From Acidobacteria bacterium UBA823 (GTDB taxonomy: Bacteria > Acidobacteriota > Vicinamibacteria > Vicinamibacterales > UBA823), in contig DBHR01000065.1 in NCBI GenBank assembly GCA_002296225.1, positions 1-36,256 of the forward strand: a DNA stretch of 36,256 nucleotides, read 5' to 3'. Shown one piece after another: positions 16,294 through 26,600 of the stretch. Position 1 is the stretch's first letter; the number at the start of each line of letters is the position of its first letter. The notes beneath the pieces are model-generated. The model was not told where the DNA came from. It worked only from the letters and a program-made list of their open reading frames with translations, and did not search any database. The position numbers and the translations under genes were made by a program.

Positions 16294-16683
16294 ATGTACG
16301 AATCCGAAGCGCTGACCAAAGGTATCCGGGTCCACGTAACCTCGCAATACTCCGCCGAACATTCCCAGCCTCTACAGAATCGGTGGTTGTTTCTCTATAC
16401 GGTTGCGATCTCGAACGAGAGCACCGATACGGTGCAGCTCATCAGCCGTCACTGGACCATCACCAACGCCGAGAACCAAGTGGAAGAGGTGCGCGGTCCA
16501 GGGGTCATCGGTAAACAGCCGGTACTGGCGCCTGGCGAATCATTTGAATACACCTCTGGTTGTCCGCTGACGACGCCGTTCGGTACCATGAAGGGCACGT
16601 ATCAGATGGTCACCGCCGACGGCGATAACTTCGACGTCGAGATCGCTCCATTCGCCCTGACCGAACCCTACACCGTGCACTGA
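16294..16683 (+). CDS. apaG: ApaG family protein (Co2+/Mg2+ efflux-associated)
   Basis: This is a 129-residue ApaG protein, normal length, consisting of a single FN3-like beta sandwich. The conserved core is easy to see: NRWLFLYTVAISN (29-41), SRHWTITN (51-58), VRGPGVIGKQPVL (69-81), PGESFEYTSGCPL (83-95) and GTMKGTYQMV (101-110). ApaG proteins have been linked to cobalt and magnesium resistance, and the domain recurs in F-box proteins of eukaryotes; the molecular role is still vague. No strong ribosome-binding site precedes the ATG. The 291 bases downstream, up to the MFS gene, hold only a small CTTGGC/GCCAAG inverted repeat near 16692-16705 and no convincing gene. Confidence 0.95.
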   Translation: MYESEALTKGIRVHVTSQYSAEHSQPLQNRWLFLYTVAISNESTDTVQLISRHWTITNAENQVEEVRGPGVIGKQPVLAPGESFEYTSGCPLTTPFGTMKGTYQMVTADGDNFDVEIAPFALTEPYTVH

Positions 16684-16974
16684 GGCCAGTGCTTGGCACG
16701 CCAAGTGACGCTGCCCGTTGTGGTCGGATGCATTCGATGAGCACGAAGGAGCGAACGACTTGTGAAGCAACCCCAAGCCGGCCGACTGTAGTGCTTTCCC
16801 CGTGTGCATGGCCAGACAGCACGCACCCCCTCACGTGACTTGCGTCTTGCCATGAAATTTCGTTTCCGGGGATCCGCTGGTCCTATTCTCTGAAATGGAG
16901 TTCCACGACAACGCCGAGGTCGTTGACATGTCGTGCACCCATAACCCGACGGGCTGACAAGCACGCCGCCTCTC

Positions 16975-18198
16975 ATGGAATCAGCCGTTTCCACTCGCAC
17001 GCGCCGCGCGGCCATGACCGCGCTTTTCGCGAGCGCTGGCCTGTCGTCGACCGGATATATCGCCGCGATCATTGTCGCCCCGCTCATCGCCGAGGACCTG
17101 CTCGGCAGCGCTACGCTGAGCGGCCTGCCGTCTGCCGTCACGGTCATCGGTATGGCAATCGGCTCGATGATGCTATCGACCAGGATGGCCAAACGCGGAC
17201 GACGTAGCGGGCTCATCCTCGGCTATGCGGTCGTGGCGGTCGCAGCTGTCCTCGCAGTGGTCGCGACGAACCTCGCGTCTTTTTCGCTGTTCTCAATCGC
17301 CATGTTCGCACTCGGCACCGGTCACAGTGCGAACCGGCTCACACGCTATGCGGCAGCCGACCTGTATGAGCCGGCACGACGCGCCTCGGCCATCGGCTGG
17401 ATAATTTGGGCGGGTACGATCGGGTCGATTGCCGGCCCGGCGCTCCTTGAACCCGCTCGCATAATCGCAACGTGGTTCGGCACGGCCGAAACGTCAGGCG
17501 CCTATCTGGTAACTGTTGCCGGAGCCCTGAGCGCTGTTGGGGTTCTGTGCGCGAAGATGCCATTGCTGGCCTCGTCCAACGCGTCGATCGCCACAGCCGC
17601 CCGCCCGGCCGGCCTCCGCCGGCTGCTGGTGATGCCCGACATACAGATCGCGCTGGTAGCACTGGTCATTTCCCAGGGGGTAATGGTACTGCTGATGACG
17701 ATGACACCCGTCCACATCCGCAGTGCGGGCAATGGCCTCGGCTCGATCGGCCTTGTCATCGGCGCCCACGCCTTCGGCATGTACGCCACGTCGCCCCTTA
17801 CCGGCATGCTGAGTGACCGACTGGGACGCGTGCCTGTCATTCTGATCGGGATGGCCATGCTCATCGGCGCGGCCTTCGTGGCAGGCAACACGCCCGGCCA
17901 CGCAACAGCACGTCTGACGGTCGCCTTGCTCTTGCTGGGATTCGGGTGGAACTTCGGCTTCATTGCCGGTAGTGCTCTGCTGACAGACAGCGTGCCCGAT
18001 GTCGACCGCATCCGCGTACAGGGCGTCGTCGATTCGATCACCTGGATAGCCGGCGCCGCAGCCAGTCTCGGCTCGGGTGTGCTCCTAGCCCACGGCGGCT
18101 TCCCTGTCCTGAGCTTCGTCGGGGCCGCATTCGCGACCCTGCCGGCACTGATGATCGGTCGTCACCGGCTCCACCAGCCGCGAATTGCAAGTCGCTAG
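16975..18198 (+). CDS. MFS transporter, drug-exporter-like
   Basis: This 407-residue protein has about twelve hydrophobic segments in two halves joined by a cytosolic loop (about 200-218, basic and Pro-rich), as in the major facilitator superfamily. The inter-helix 2-3 motif is present in degenerate form as STRMAKRGRRSG (63-74), and the second half has TGMLSDRLGRVPV (about 275-287), the usual GxxxDRxGR signature. It resembles proton-coupled exporters, but the substrate cannot be told. No Shine-Dalgarno is seen ahead of the ATG. It faces the Na+/H+ antiporter gene across a strong hairpin that begins at its own stop codon. Confidence 0.88.
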   Translation: MESAVSTRTRRAAMTALFASAGLSSTGYIAAIIVAPLIAEDLLGSATLSGLPSAVTVIGMAIGSMMLSTRMAKRGRRSGLILGYAVVAVAAVLAVVATNLASFSLFSIAMFALGTGHSANRLTRYAAADLYEPARRASAIGWIIWAGTIGSIAGPALLEPARIIATWFGTAETSGAYLVTVAGALSAVGVLCAKMPLLASSNASIATAARPAGLRRLLVMPDIQIALVALVISQGVMVLLMTMTPVHIRSAGNGLGSIGLVIGAHAFGMYATSPLTGMLSDRLGRVPVILIGMAMLIGAAFVAGNTPGHATARLTVALLLLGFGWNFGFIAGSALLTDSVPDVDRIRVQGVVDSITWIAGAAASLGSGVLLAHGGFPVLSFVGAAFATLPALMIGRHRLHQPRIASR

Positions 18199-18231
18199 TC
18201 GTTGGCCCAGAGACGAAAGACCAACGATTAG
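18195..18231. terminator. strong bidirectional hairpin between convergent transporters
   Basis: CTAGTCGTTGG (18195-18205) pairs with CCAACGATTAG (18221-18231), eleven base pairs with one G-T wobble and a 15-base loop. The stem includes the stop codon of the MFS gene and ends six bases before the stop of the antiporter gene. There is no T-run, but position and stem length support a terminator for both genes. Confidence 0.6.
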
Positions 18232-18236
18232 AGACG

Positions 18237-19505
18237 TCAGGCTTCAGTCGTCGGGACTGTCCGGCGGACGACACTCTCAATCGTCAACCCTTGGACGACA
18301 ATGGAAAAGACCACGACGCCGTAAGTGGCCGCCAATAGTAGATCCTTGGTCGGCGACGGTGGCAACGACAGCGCCAGCGCGACGGAGATGCCCCCGCGCA
18401 GACCGCCCCACGTGAGCACCGGAATCGCTCCACGTGTGAACGTCCGCACCAACCCGAGCAGTGTGATTGACCCCGCCACGCTCACGAAACGGGCCGCTAA
18501 CACCACGGGAATCGCCAGGCCGACGGCCAAGCCGACCCTGCCACTCAGGGACAGCGCCACGACCTCGAACCCGATGATGAGAAACAGAACCGAGTTGAGG
18601 ATCTCGTCGAGGAGCGACCAGAACGTTTCGATATGCTCGCGCGTATTCGTACTCATAGCGAACCGCACGCCGTGATTGCCTATAAAGAGTCCCGCAACAA
18701 CCACGGCGAGTGGACCGGACACGTGCAACTGCCCCGCGACGGCTGAGGTCACCATCACGAGCGAGAGCGTCATCAACACTTCGAGATTGTGCTCGTCCAC
18801 CTGTCGCATCACTCGAAAGGTGAGGTATCCGGTCAGCAGGCCGAGTGTTATGCCGCCCACCACCTCGGTAAACAACAGTTCCGCCACCGCCACTGCCGAG
18901 ATGCTATCGTGCGAGGCGGCGCCAGCTCCCAACCCCACCAACACGGTGAAGGTGACCACGCCGATACCGTCGTTGAACAGGCTTTCACCAGCAATCTTGG
19001 CTTGGAGGGTCCGTGGCACGGCCACCTTCTTTAGAACGCCGAGGACGGCGATCGGATCAGTGGGAGAAATCAGCGCACCGAATATAAGACACTGCAACCA
19101 CGAGACATCGAATCCGAGCGCGCGCCAGCCCGCGTAGGTCAAAACACTAACGAGCAGAGTCCCCGTCAGGGTACCGACCGTCGCTAACATCGAGATCGCC
19201 CAGCGCCGCTTCAACAAATCGTCTAGGTCCACAGATAGAGCGCCCGCGAAAAGCAGAAAGCCAAGCATCCCTTTCATCAGGGTGTCGTGCAGATTGATGT
19301 CGACCAGCACGCCGCGGACAGCCGCACGGAAACCAAGCGAGGGGACAAGCGCGTCAATCATCAGCCCGGCGAACGAGGTGAATAGCGCGATGATGACGAA
19401 GCCGACCGTACGAGGCAGCCTCAGCCACCGGTGGTTCAGGTAGCCAAACGCCGCCGCTAACGTCACGAGGACAGCGGAGAGATGGAGGACCGACTCAATG
19501 CTCAC
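18237..19505 (-). CDS. CPA1-family Na+/H+ antiporter, NhaP-like
   Basis: This 422-residue membrane protein has twelve to thirteen hydrophobic segments and the signature residues of CPA1 exchangers. These are SPTDPIAVLG (147-156, the unwound Thr-Asp-Pro of helix 4), Glu174 and the Asn178-Asp179 pair in GESLFNDGIGV that marks electroneutral NhaP-type transport, and WGGLRGGISVALAL (near 377-390) with the conserved arginine. It would exchange cytosolic Na+ (or K+/Li+) for external protons and help with salt and pH balance. The start is GTG at 19505. The small lipoprotein gene lies 76 bases upstream on the same strand. There is no C-terminal regulatory (TrkA-C or cNMP) domain. Confidence 0.9.
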   Translation of the reverse strand: MSIESVLHLSAVLVTLAAAFGYLNHRWLRLPRTVGFVIIALFTSFAGLMIDALVPSLGFRAAVRGVLVDINLHDTLMKGMLGFLLFAGALSVDLDDLLKRRWAISMLATVGTLTGTLLVSVLTYAGWRALGFDVSWLQCLIFGALISPTDPIAVLGVLKKVAVPRTLQAKIAGESLFNDGIGVVTFTVLVGLGAGAASHDSISAVAVAELLFTEVVGGITLGLLTGYLTFRVMRQVDEHNLEVLMTLSLVMVTSAVAGQLHVSGPLAVVVAGLFIGNHGVRFAMSTNTREHIETFWSLLDEILNSVLFLIIGFEVVALSLSGRVGLAVGLAIPVVLAARFVSVAGSITLLGLVRTFTRGAIPVLTWGGLRGGISVALALSLPPSPTKDLLLAATYGVVVFSIVVQGLTIESVVRRTVPTTEA

Positions 19506-19581
19506 GGCGCCACTCTACTGCGAGAGCCACGCGCGAGCCCAGAAAAGTCCAAAGGACACCTGGAGCTTTAATTGCCCACGC

Positions 19582-19980
19582 TCAATCCCACGGGATCTCA
19601 AGTTCGTGGGCCGTGCCATCGACACCGTTGGCGGTCACGCGGACGGTCTGGGGCCGATGCACACTGCGTCTGAACGGCGTGCCGTCGCTCCCACGGAGAT
19701 CGTTCATCGAGAAGCTTTGTCTACCCTCAGATTCGAGGCGGTAGTGGGTCGCCGAGAAAATCGTCGCGCGGCCAATGGGAACGAGCTCTAGCTTGACGTC
19801 GGTGATCGCCGTGCCGGAGCGGTTGATTACGTGGATGAAGAGCTGTGAGATCTCAATTTCGATTGGCCCGCCTGTCGCCGAACCGGTGGCCCTATCCGGC
19901 GACCCGCACGCCACAACAGCAACAGTGATGCCGAGAACGACCGCTGTCACCATTTTGCGAACACGCGCTTGCGTCGTCAT
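19582..19980 (-). CDS. small exported lipoprotein, unknown function
   Basis: This is a 132-residue protein with a lipoprotein signal whose lipobox reads VVAC (Cys25). GGAGG lies well placed before the ATG at 19980. The mature part (about 40-130) looks like a single beta sandwich of the FxLYD-like kind, a fold often found in small secreted proteins: a central N-x-S-G-x-x-I-x-D-V-K stretch (53-63), then a DG-containing loop. I cannot assign a function. It is flanked on the same strand by the S9 peptidase upstream (164-base gap) and the Na+/H+ antiporter downstream (76-base gap). The frame is supported by the signal, lipobox and ribosome-binding site. Confidence 0.72.
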   Translation of the reverse strand: MTTQARVRKMVTAVVLGITVAVVACGSPDRATGSATGGPIEIEISQLFIHVINRSGTAITDVKLELVPIGRATIFSATHYRLESEGRQSFSMNDLRGSDGTPFRRSVHRPQTVRVTANGVDGTAHELEIPWD

Positions 19981-20144
19981 CGTCCTGCCCTCCTACGCAA
20001 TCTGCCGGACACCAACGTCCGAAAGGAGACCCGAGAGAAACGCACGCGCCGCCGAGCACCGCCGGAAAAGACGCCTGGACGGCCAAGCCGAGTCTAGCGC
20101 CACGACCCCGAGCGCGCAAGAGTGAACCGGACGAGCTTGTCTGA

Positions 20145-22187
20145 TCATCGTAAGGTCGTGGTGGCCGCTCTGCGTCCGAAATACCGTTCGTACCAAGTGA
20201 TCGAACGCTCGAGTAAATCCACTTGGTGCGCCGTTTCACGAATGCCGTGGCCCTCACGGGGGTAGCGCACCATCACCGCATCCACGCCGACGTCTCTGAG
20301 CGCAATATAGAACTGTTCGGCCTCGGCAATCGGCACGTCGTTGTCGTTCTCACCGTGCACCAGCATCGTTGGAGTTGTGACGTTGCGTGCGTAACGGATC
20401 GGCGACCGCTCCCAGAGTAAATCCACGATGTCCTCTTCGTGCGGGTAGGCACCGAATTCCACGGCAAGATAGTCATGATAGTACGCCATGTAGTTGAAGC
20501 TCACGAGATTGGAAATACTGGAGCGCGGGATCGCCGCTTTGAAGCGATCTGTCTGGGTGATAATCCAATTCGTGAGCTGCCCTCCATAGCTCCCACCCTC
20601 GATCGCAAGCCGATCGGCGTCAAGCCACCGGTACCGATCGAGCGCTGCATCAACACCAGCCAGCACGTCCTTCGCCTCACCGCCATTCTGATCCTTGAAA
20701 ATCGCGTCGGTCAGTTCCTGCCCGTAGCCGGTCGAGCCGCGGTAGTTAACCATCAGCGTCGCCCAGCCGTGGCCCGCGTATACCTGCGCCTTTGCGTTGA
20801 ACGCCGCGCCCTGCTGCCCATGGGGTCCACCGTGAATCACGACCACTAACGGATGACGGCTCGCCGGGTTCAGGTCAACGGGCTTAGTGAGGAACGCCTC
20901 TATAGGACGCCTATCGAAACTTGAAAACGTGAACGCCTCCACTTCGGCCACCGCGCGCTCTGCAAGGAGTTCGGCATTAAGTGACGTCAGGGTCCGCGAC
21001 AATCCTTCGTGGCGCATATACAGCTCGGTGGGACCACTCGGCGGAGTGAACGCGTAGGCGATCGCGCCGTCGTTCGCCACGGACCAAGCCCCGAGCCGGC
21101 CTCGGTCGATAACAAGCATTTGGGGCGAGCCGCCAGAGACGGGTAACCGAAACAGATGGACATTGCCACGAGCCTGCACCGTGAAGTAAAGCGACTGTCC
21201 GTCGGCGGCCCAGCGCACGTTCCGTTGGCGGTTATCAACGCTGCCACCAAGCTCGCGGCGATTGCGCCCATCGGCATCGACCACCCACACGTGGGTGTCC
21301 TCCATCGTCGTCTCTGACGAAGTGAATGATCGTCGGGTCCCCAAGTAGGCGATCGAACGGCCGTCGGGCGACCACTTCGGCTGATACTCCGCACTGGCCG
21401 TGTCGGTTACTCGACGGACCTCACCGTTCTCGACGCGCACGGCGTGGATGTCGTAGTTGAACGTCCGGTCAGGATCCGGCTCGTGATTTGAGATGAAGAC
21501 GATCTCGTCACCTCGGGGCGACCAGTCGATCGAATGTTCGTAATACCTCCCACTGGTGAGTTGATGCACGCGATTGGCTAGCCGGTCGAAGATGAATATG
21601 TGGACTCGACGATTGTCGTTAAATCGGGTCATCCCCTCTGAAGCGGTCGGCTTGTATAGGTAGCGGGTGATGACGATCGGGTCGCCGTTATCTACGTCCA
21701 CCGGTGCCTTGGTCGCCGACACGAAGGCAATCCGGTTGCCATCGGGCGACCATGTGATTCGTTCTCCAGCCGATGGCAGCGGATGATTCGTGCCCGTGAT
21801 CGGCGCAAGAAACTTCGCGGACGAGCCGTCCGCACGCGCCACAACGAGCCCCGCCTGGCCTTCGGCAACGCCGATGTAGGCAATCTCGCGACCGTCGGGC
21901 GACCAACGCGGCCCCGACGCAACGCCGCCCTCGCCACCGAGCTTCGAAACCTCGCCGCTCGCGGTCTCCATTACCCAGACCTCTGAATACGGTCGCCCGG
22001 GGCGGTCGCTTTTCCGGACGCTGTAGGCCACTCGCTGTCCGTCGGGCGAAATCTGGACGTCACCAACCGTCTGCAGCCGATACAGGTCAGGACCTTGGAA
22101 GGGCTGTATCTGCGCACCAACCGGTCGGCTGGTTCCAATCACGGCAACAACGGCTGCCACGACGGCGGCGCACGCGCGCGGATTCAT
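20145..22187 (-). CDS. S9-family serine peptidase (acylaminoacyl/dipeptidyl peptidase type), secreted
   Basis: This 680-residue exported peptidase has a signal peptide ending PVGAQ (22-26), and AAAGGAG stands at ideal spacing before the ATG. The first two thirds is a beta-propeller with repeated SPDG, SPRGD and WAADG blade motifs. The last 250 residues are an alpha/beta-hydrolase domain with HGGPHGQ (oxyanion region), nucleophile Ser533 in GGSYGG, Asp615 in HGENDNDVP and His647 in REGHG. This matches the prolyl oligopeptidase S9C group, which releases dipeptides or acylated residues from oligopeptides. Location would be periplasmic or extracellular. It is in the same-strand run with the M14 and MFS genes, 134 bases downstream of the transporter. 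Confidence 0.92.
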   Translation of the reverse strand: MNPRACAAVVAAVVAVIGTSRPVGAQIQPFQGPDLYRLQTVGDVQISPDGQRVAYSVRKSDRPGRPYSEVWVMETASGEVSKLGGEGGVASGPRWSPDGREIAYIGVAEGQAGLVVARADGSSAKFLAPITGTNHPLPSAGERITWSPDGNRIAFVSATKAPVDVDNGDPIVITRYLYKPTASEGMTRFNDNRRVHIFIFDRLANRVHQLTSGRYYEHSIDWSPRGDEIVFISNHEPDPDRTFNYDIHAVRVENGEVRRVTDTASAEYQPKWSPDGRSIAYLGTRRSFTSSETTMEDTHVWVVDADGRNRRELGGSVDNRQRNVRWAADGQSLYFTVQARGNVHLFRLPVSGGSPQMLVIDRGRLGAWSVANDGAIAYAFTPPSGPTELYMRHEGLSRTLTSLNAELLAERAVAEVEAFTFSSFDRRPIEAFLTKPVDLNPASRHPLVVVIHGGPHGQQGAAFNAKAQVYAGHGWATLMVNYRGSTGYGQELTDAIFKDQNGGEAKDVLAGVDAALDRYRWLDADRLAIEGGSYGGQLTNWIITQTDRFKAAIPRSSISNLVSFNYMAYYHDYLAVEFGAYPHEEDIVDLLWERSPIRYARNVTTPTMLVHGENDNDVPIAEAEQFYIALRDVGVDAVMVRYPREGHGIRETAHQVDLLERSITWYERYFGRRAATTTLR

Positions 22188-22321
22188 GGGTCTCCTTTGA
22201 TAGGAAATACGTCGGGCAGGATATCAGAGAAAAAGGGTTGGGACATGGAAGGCCGGAACCAGAAGCCAAAATCGACAGGAATCTTAATCGCGCTCCTCCC
22301 AATTTTTGAATATCGACCTGT

Positions 22322-23572
22322 TCAGGTCAATTCTCTGCCTCGCGTCTCGGGAATCCAGAGCCAGAAGACAGCGGCCAAGACGAACGCTCCGGCAGTAATC
22401 GAGAGTGCCGCAGTAAAACCACGGGTCTCGGCCAGCGACCCGATGACCCACGGAGCCACCGCACTGGCCAAACGGCCGATGTTGTAGGTAAATCCCTGCG
22501 CCGTAGCGCGGACCTCGGTCGGATAAATTTCCGCTGTTACCGCACCGAACCCGCTAAACGACCCAGTGCCAAAGAAGGCAACAAACGGTCCCAATACGAG
22601 GAGTGCCATCGGATTGCGGGTCGACGTGTAGGCAAGAGTCAGCGCGGCCGCCGTCAGCACGTAAACGACATAAGTCCGCTTCCGCCCAACACGGTCGCTC
22701 ACGAAGCCAAAGAGCACGTAGCCGAGCCACATGCCAATTTGCATCGCAATGATCAATCCGGACATCGCATACGTGCTCAATCCGATGCCCCCATCCTCAA
22801 CCGGTAGCGAGAGATAGGCCGGAATCCAGAGATTGAAGCCCCACCACGCGAACATGATGCAGGCATTCATCAGAGTCAGCGCCACCGTCAAGCCGCGCAA
22901 GTCAGGTCCAAAGATCGCGCTGAAGCGACCTCGGGGGTCACGGACGCTGACCTGCCAAATCTCTGGCTCCTCAAGCCGCCGCCTGACCCAGACCGTGAAG
23001 AAAGCAGGCAGGATGCCGATGAAGAACACCGCCCGCCACCCAAGACTCGGCAGGACGAGCGCGGTCACGGCGGCTGCCGCAGCGTATCCAATGGCCCAAG
23101 AGCTCTGCATCAGTCCAAGCGCCTTGCCCCGATGCTCGGCTGGCCAAGTCTCCGAAATGAGCGCCGCGCCACTCGCCCATTCGCCGCCCATACCAAAGCC
23201 TAGGCAGACCCGGAACACCGCGAGCTGGCGCACGGACTGCGCGAAGCCACACGCCGCCGTGAACACGGAGTAGATAAGGATGCTCCATATGAGCGCGCGG
23301 ACCCGGCCGAAGCGATCAGCAAAAACGCCAAAAAAGATACCGCCAACAGCGGAAGCGGCTAAGGTCACGGAGGCCAGTGAACCGCCGGTTGTGGTGCTCA
23401 TGTTCAGGTCGACCATCAGCGTGGCCAAGACGAGCGCGTAAAGCATGACGTCGAACGAATCCAGCAACCATCCCATCGACGCAGCAAATAGGGCGCGCCT
23501 GGCGCTTGAGGATGACGCACGCCACCAGTGCAAATTCAGAAGAGCCGGTGATTGGGCAGAAGACGTCGCCAC
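22322..23572 (-). CDS. MFS transporter, organic acid (AAHS/SP-like) type
   Basis: This is a 416-residue twelve-helix major facilitator with GWLLDSFDVMLYALV (about 34-48) in helix 1, a form typical of aromatic-acid and related organic acid:H+ symporters. FADRFGRVRAL (about 84-94) is the helix 2-3 signature; GMGGEWASGAALISE (131-145) and the repeat FVSDRVGRKRTYV in the second half complete the pattern. It would import an organic anion or metabolite with protons. The start is GTG at 23572 without a strong ribosome-binding site. It lies 59 bases after the M14 gene and 134 before the S9 gene. A short inverted repeat GACCTG-AA-CAGGTC spans its stop codon (22315-22328). Confidence 0.88.
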   Translation of the reverse strand: MATSSAQSPALLNLHWWRASSSSARRALFAASMGWLLDSFDVMLYALVLATLMVDLNMSTTTGGSLASVTLAASAVGGIFFGVFADRFGRVRALIWSILIYSVFTAACGFAQSVRQLAVFRVCLGFGMGGEWASGAALISETWPAEHRGKALGLMQSSWAIGYAAAAAVTALVLPSLGWRAVFFIGILPAFFTVWVRRRLEEPEIWQVSVRDPRGRFSAIFGPDLRGLTVALTLMNACIMFAWWGFNLWIPAYLSLPVEDGGIGLSTYAMSGLIIAMQIGMWLGYVLFGFVSDRVGRKRTYVVYVLTAAALTLAYTSTRNPMALLVLGPFVAFFGTGSFSGFGAVTAEIYPTEVRATAQGFTYNIGRLASAVAPWVIGSLAETRGFTAALSITAGAFVLAAVFWLWIPETRGRELT

Positions 23573-23631
23573 GATTCAACTGCTGCTGACCGGTGATTTG
23601 GACACGAGGCTTAAGACTTCGGGCCTGAGGC

Positions 23632-26600
23632 TCATTCCCCGCCGTTCTTGTCCTTCGGCGGCCTCGGCCGGGTCATTGTCAGCCGTACGCCTTCGAAGAA
23701 CTCACTGCCGTCGCGCTCGACCTCATGCTCGCCATCCGTGAGGTATTTGAGAATCGCTTTGTCCCACTGCAAGCCGGCCGTGGCAACGAGCTGCATCCAC
23801 ATACCGTGCGCGGTTTCGTCCGGCGCTTCAGTGCTGCCGCTCCAAATGGTAACGCGCGGGTTGCGCGCCATAAAGCTCCGGCTCCCAGCGCTGGCCCGCG
23901 CTCCCTTCAGTGCCGTGTAGATCAGGACGTCATCCGAAAAGTCGAGCTTGAAGTTCTCGCTGTCGTGGTCGAATCCATATCGCGCGTAGCGAGCGTAGGC
24001 TCTCTCGTTGAGCGCGCGGACCTCGGGTGCAGCGTTGATGTGCTCCGTGATCAGATCGCGAATGGCGAACGCCGCCGCCTTGTGCCGCGGATAACGCGGA
24101 TCATCGAGATAGCTGAACCCCGGGATAAACCAGCCGCGCATCCCCCACCAGCCACGCGACTGCGTCACCCGATTGCGTACCCACCCGGCGTACTCCGAGA
24201 ATAGCTGGACCCACTCGTGCGACGGATACCCATGCGGATTGAGAAAGATGTCGGGCAGCCAAGTACGCCAAAGATCGACGCGAATCGACGATTCGGGATA
24301 TAGCGGATCGCTGCTCCATTGTCCCGATGCCACGTCGACGCCCAGCGCCCCGAGATATCCAGCGTGCAGCATGTGATTAGGTGTGCGCCTGGAAAGGTCG
24401 TAGGCAAGCTGCGCGCCGTCGGCGTTGGTAATCGGGTGGATGACCACGTTCACCTTGTCCAGCTGTAACTTGACGGCCTCGTCGGTCAGCAGCAATTCGG
24501 CCAGCTTGAGCACATGGCTGGTCGACGACACTTCGTTCGCATGCTGCCGCGCCGAGTAAATGACCGTCGGCTTGAATGTTGTCGCCTTCGCGTGCGACCA
24601 GTGCGACGCCTCTATCGGCGACATGAGGTCCATCGCCCACACGTCCTTGCCAAGATAGCTGCGACCCACCCGGTAGGTCGTCGCCTCCGGGTACTCGGCC
24701 ATGACAGCGAGGATGGCATTCGCCTCGGGAGGTGGAATCGGCGTCTCCCATTGCACGATCGGGGCATCGGGATCGCGAGACGGAACGTCACGCAGAAGCG
24801 ACCTGACATCGGGAAACGGCTCGGGCTGGCTGCCACGCACGAGCGACGCAGATTGCTGGGTCTTGGCGTCAATCGCGTGCTCCCACCCGGCAGTGACCCG
24901 CAAGTCGCCCAGGTCGTGGTAGGCGAGCGCATCTTGATACAGTCCAGCCTCGCGCAACCGCTCAAGGTTGCCAATAACAGCGGCTACCTGAGCCGCGGAC
25001 ATGATTTGCTCGTCCACCCGCTCGGCGCGCGTGCGTTTGACCAGTTCCGACCATTCGTCGTGCTCCGAGTCGACCTTAACCCGTAGATCGAGCCGCTCAA
25101 GCCCGTCCCGACCGTCACGTACATAGGCGGCCAGCGCCACGGGCCGTTCCAACGTCACCTTAGGAATGTCGCGGCGCACACTCCCACTGCCACCGCCACG
25201 CTCCTGATAGTTCACGACGACAGCGGGTCGAGGTGACCCGAAACCGGTAAAACTGACGGTGGCGGTGCCAGGCGTGCCGTCCGACTTTGCCTGCACGATC
25301 GGAATGACACGACCCGGATAGTTGAGCGCCTCTCCGCGGGCATAGCGGCCGAGCACATCAAAGAAGTGCAACGTGCCGAAGTAGATCTCCTCGTGGAGCG
25401 CCTCCATTGACGCAATCTGCTCTTGGTCGATGCCGACCTGATAGTCGGGTTCGCTCAGCGTCACCTCCACCTTAAGCTCCCCGAAGTGTGGCGCGTCAGC
25501 CGCACGTGGCTTGCCATCACTGACCGCCATCACATAGTCGTAGATTGACGGCAAGGTCGTCCCTTGGAAGTAATCCCAGAAGCGCTCGGGATCGGTGACG
25601 ATTCGGGTGTCAACGACCTGACGGTCTCCAACACGCGCATCGAACCAGCCGGTGGTGACACGAACCTTCTCGTAATTGGGAAACTGATCGAAGTAGGACC
25701 GCAGTACCACGGCCGGTTCGAACAACTGCCGAAGCCGCTCGCGACCATCCACATCCCATGCAATCACCTCATAGGTTGGGGACCCGACTGGCATCTTTTC
25801 GAACGTGATCATGTCGAGCGGAAGACCGAGCTCGCGCGCAAGTACCTCGTCGATCGGATGCAGTTCAAGCAACCATCGCGTCGGGGTGTACATCGCTTGC
25901 TGCTGCCACCCCGCCGGAGGGCCGATCTCGGCGAACCGGATGACAATGCGACCCACGGGTAGCTTGGCCAGCCTTGGTCGGATGGCGTCGTAGAGCCAGC
26001 TGTAGCCCTGCTTGTATGCCGACAGGACCGAAACCGATACCTCAGACAGCATCGCGCCAGCGTCGACAAGTTCCTGCACCGCCTGGCGTTCGATCCGCGT
26101 ACGCATCAGTGGCGGCTCGCTCAGCCTCGCGGTCACGGTGACCGGCTCGTCCCACATCACCGTTGGAATAACCTCGCGACGGAAGAGGCTCCAGAACTCG
26201 TCGACTTCCGAGGGAATCTCGATTTGGTCACCAATGGTGACGCCGTCCACCGTGACGGGCTGGGCTTCTTGCACGTCGAGACTCTCAACCGTCACGTCGA
26301 GGTTCGGCACCGCGAATGAGGCCTCGGCCGTCCTCCGGACCAAGACCTCAAAGCCGGTCGCGGGCTTCTCGACATAGACCATGACTTCGGCCGAGGTCAA
26401 ATCACGGTCGGACAGTTCGGACGCCATTTGCTCGAGTTTATAAAGCGCCGTTGCCGCCTGACCCGACGGAGACCGGCCCGACAGCTGGTTCCGCAAGTCA
26501 TCTTCGACCGTGTCGAGCGTCGTGCGGTCCTTCCCGCGCTCCCAGACATGTGGAAATCGCTCGGTCAACTGCAGGACCGCCCGGTCAACGCCGGCCGCGT

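Noticed and set aside
16923..16928. TTGACA upstream of the MFS gene
   Set aside because: A perfect -35 hexamer, but no acceptable -10 lies 15-19 bases downstream.
16684..16974. Possible small genes or RNA in the gap between apaG and the MFS gene
   Set aside because: Only a 13-codon frame at about 16852 without a ribosome-binding site, and one short inverted repeat; nothing that supports a gene.
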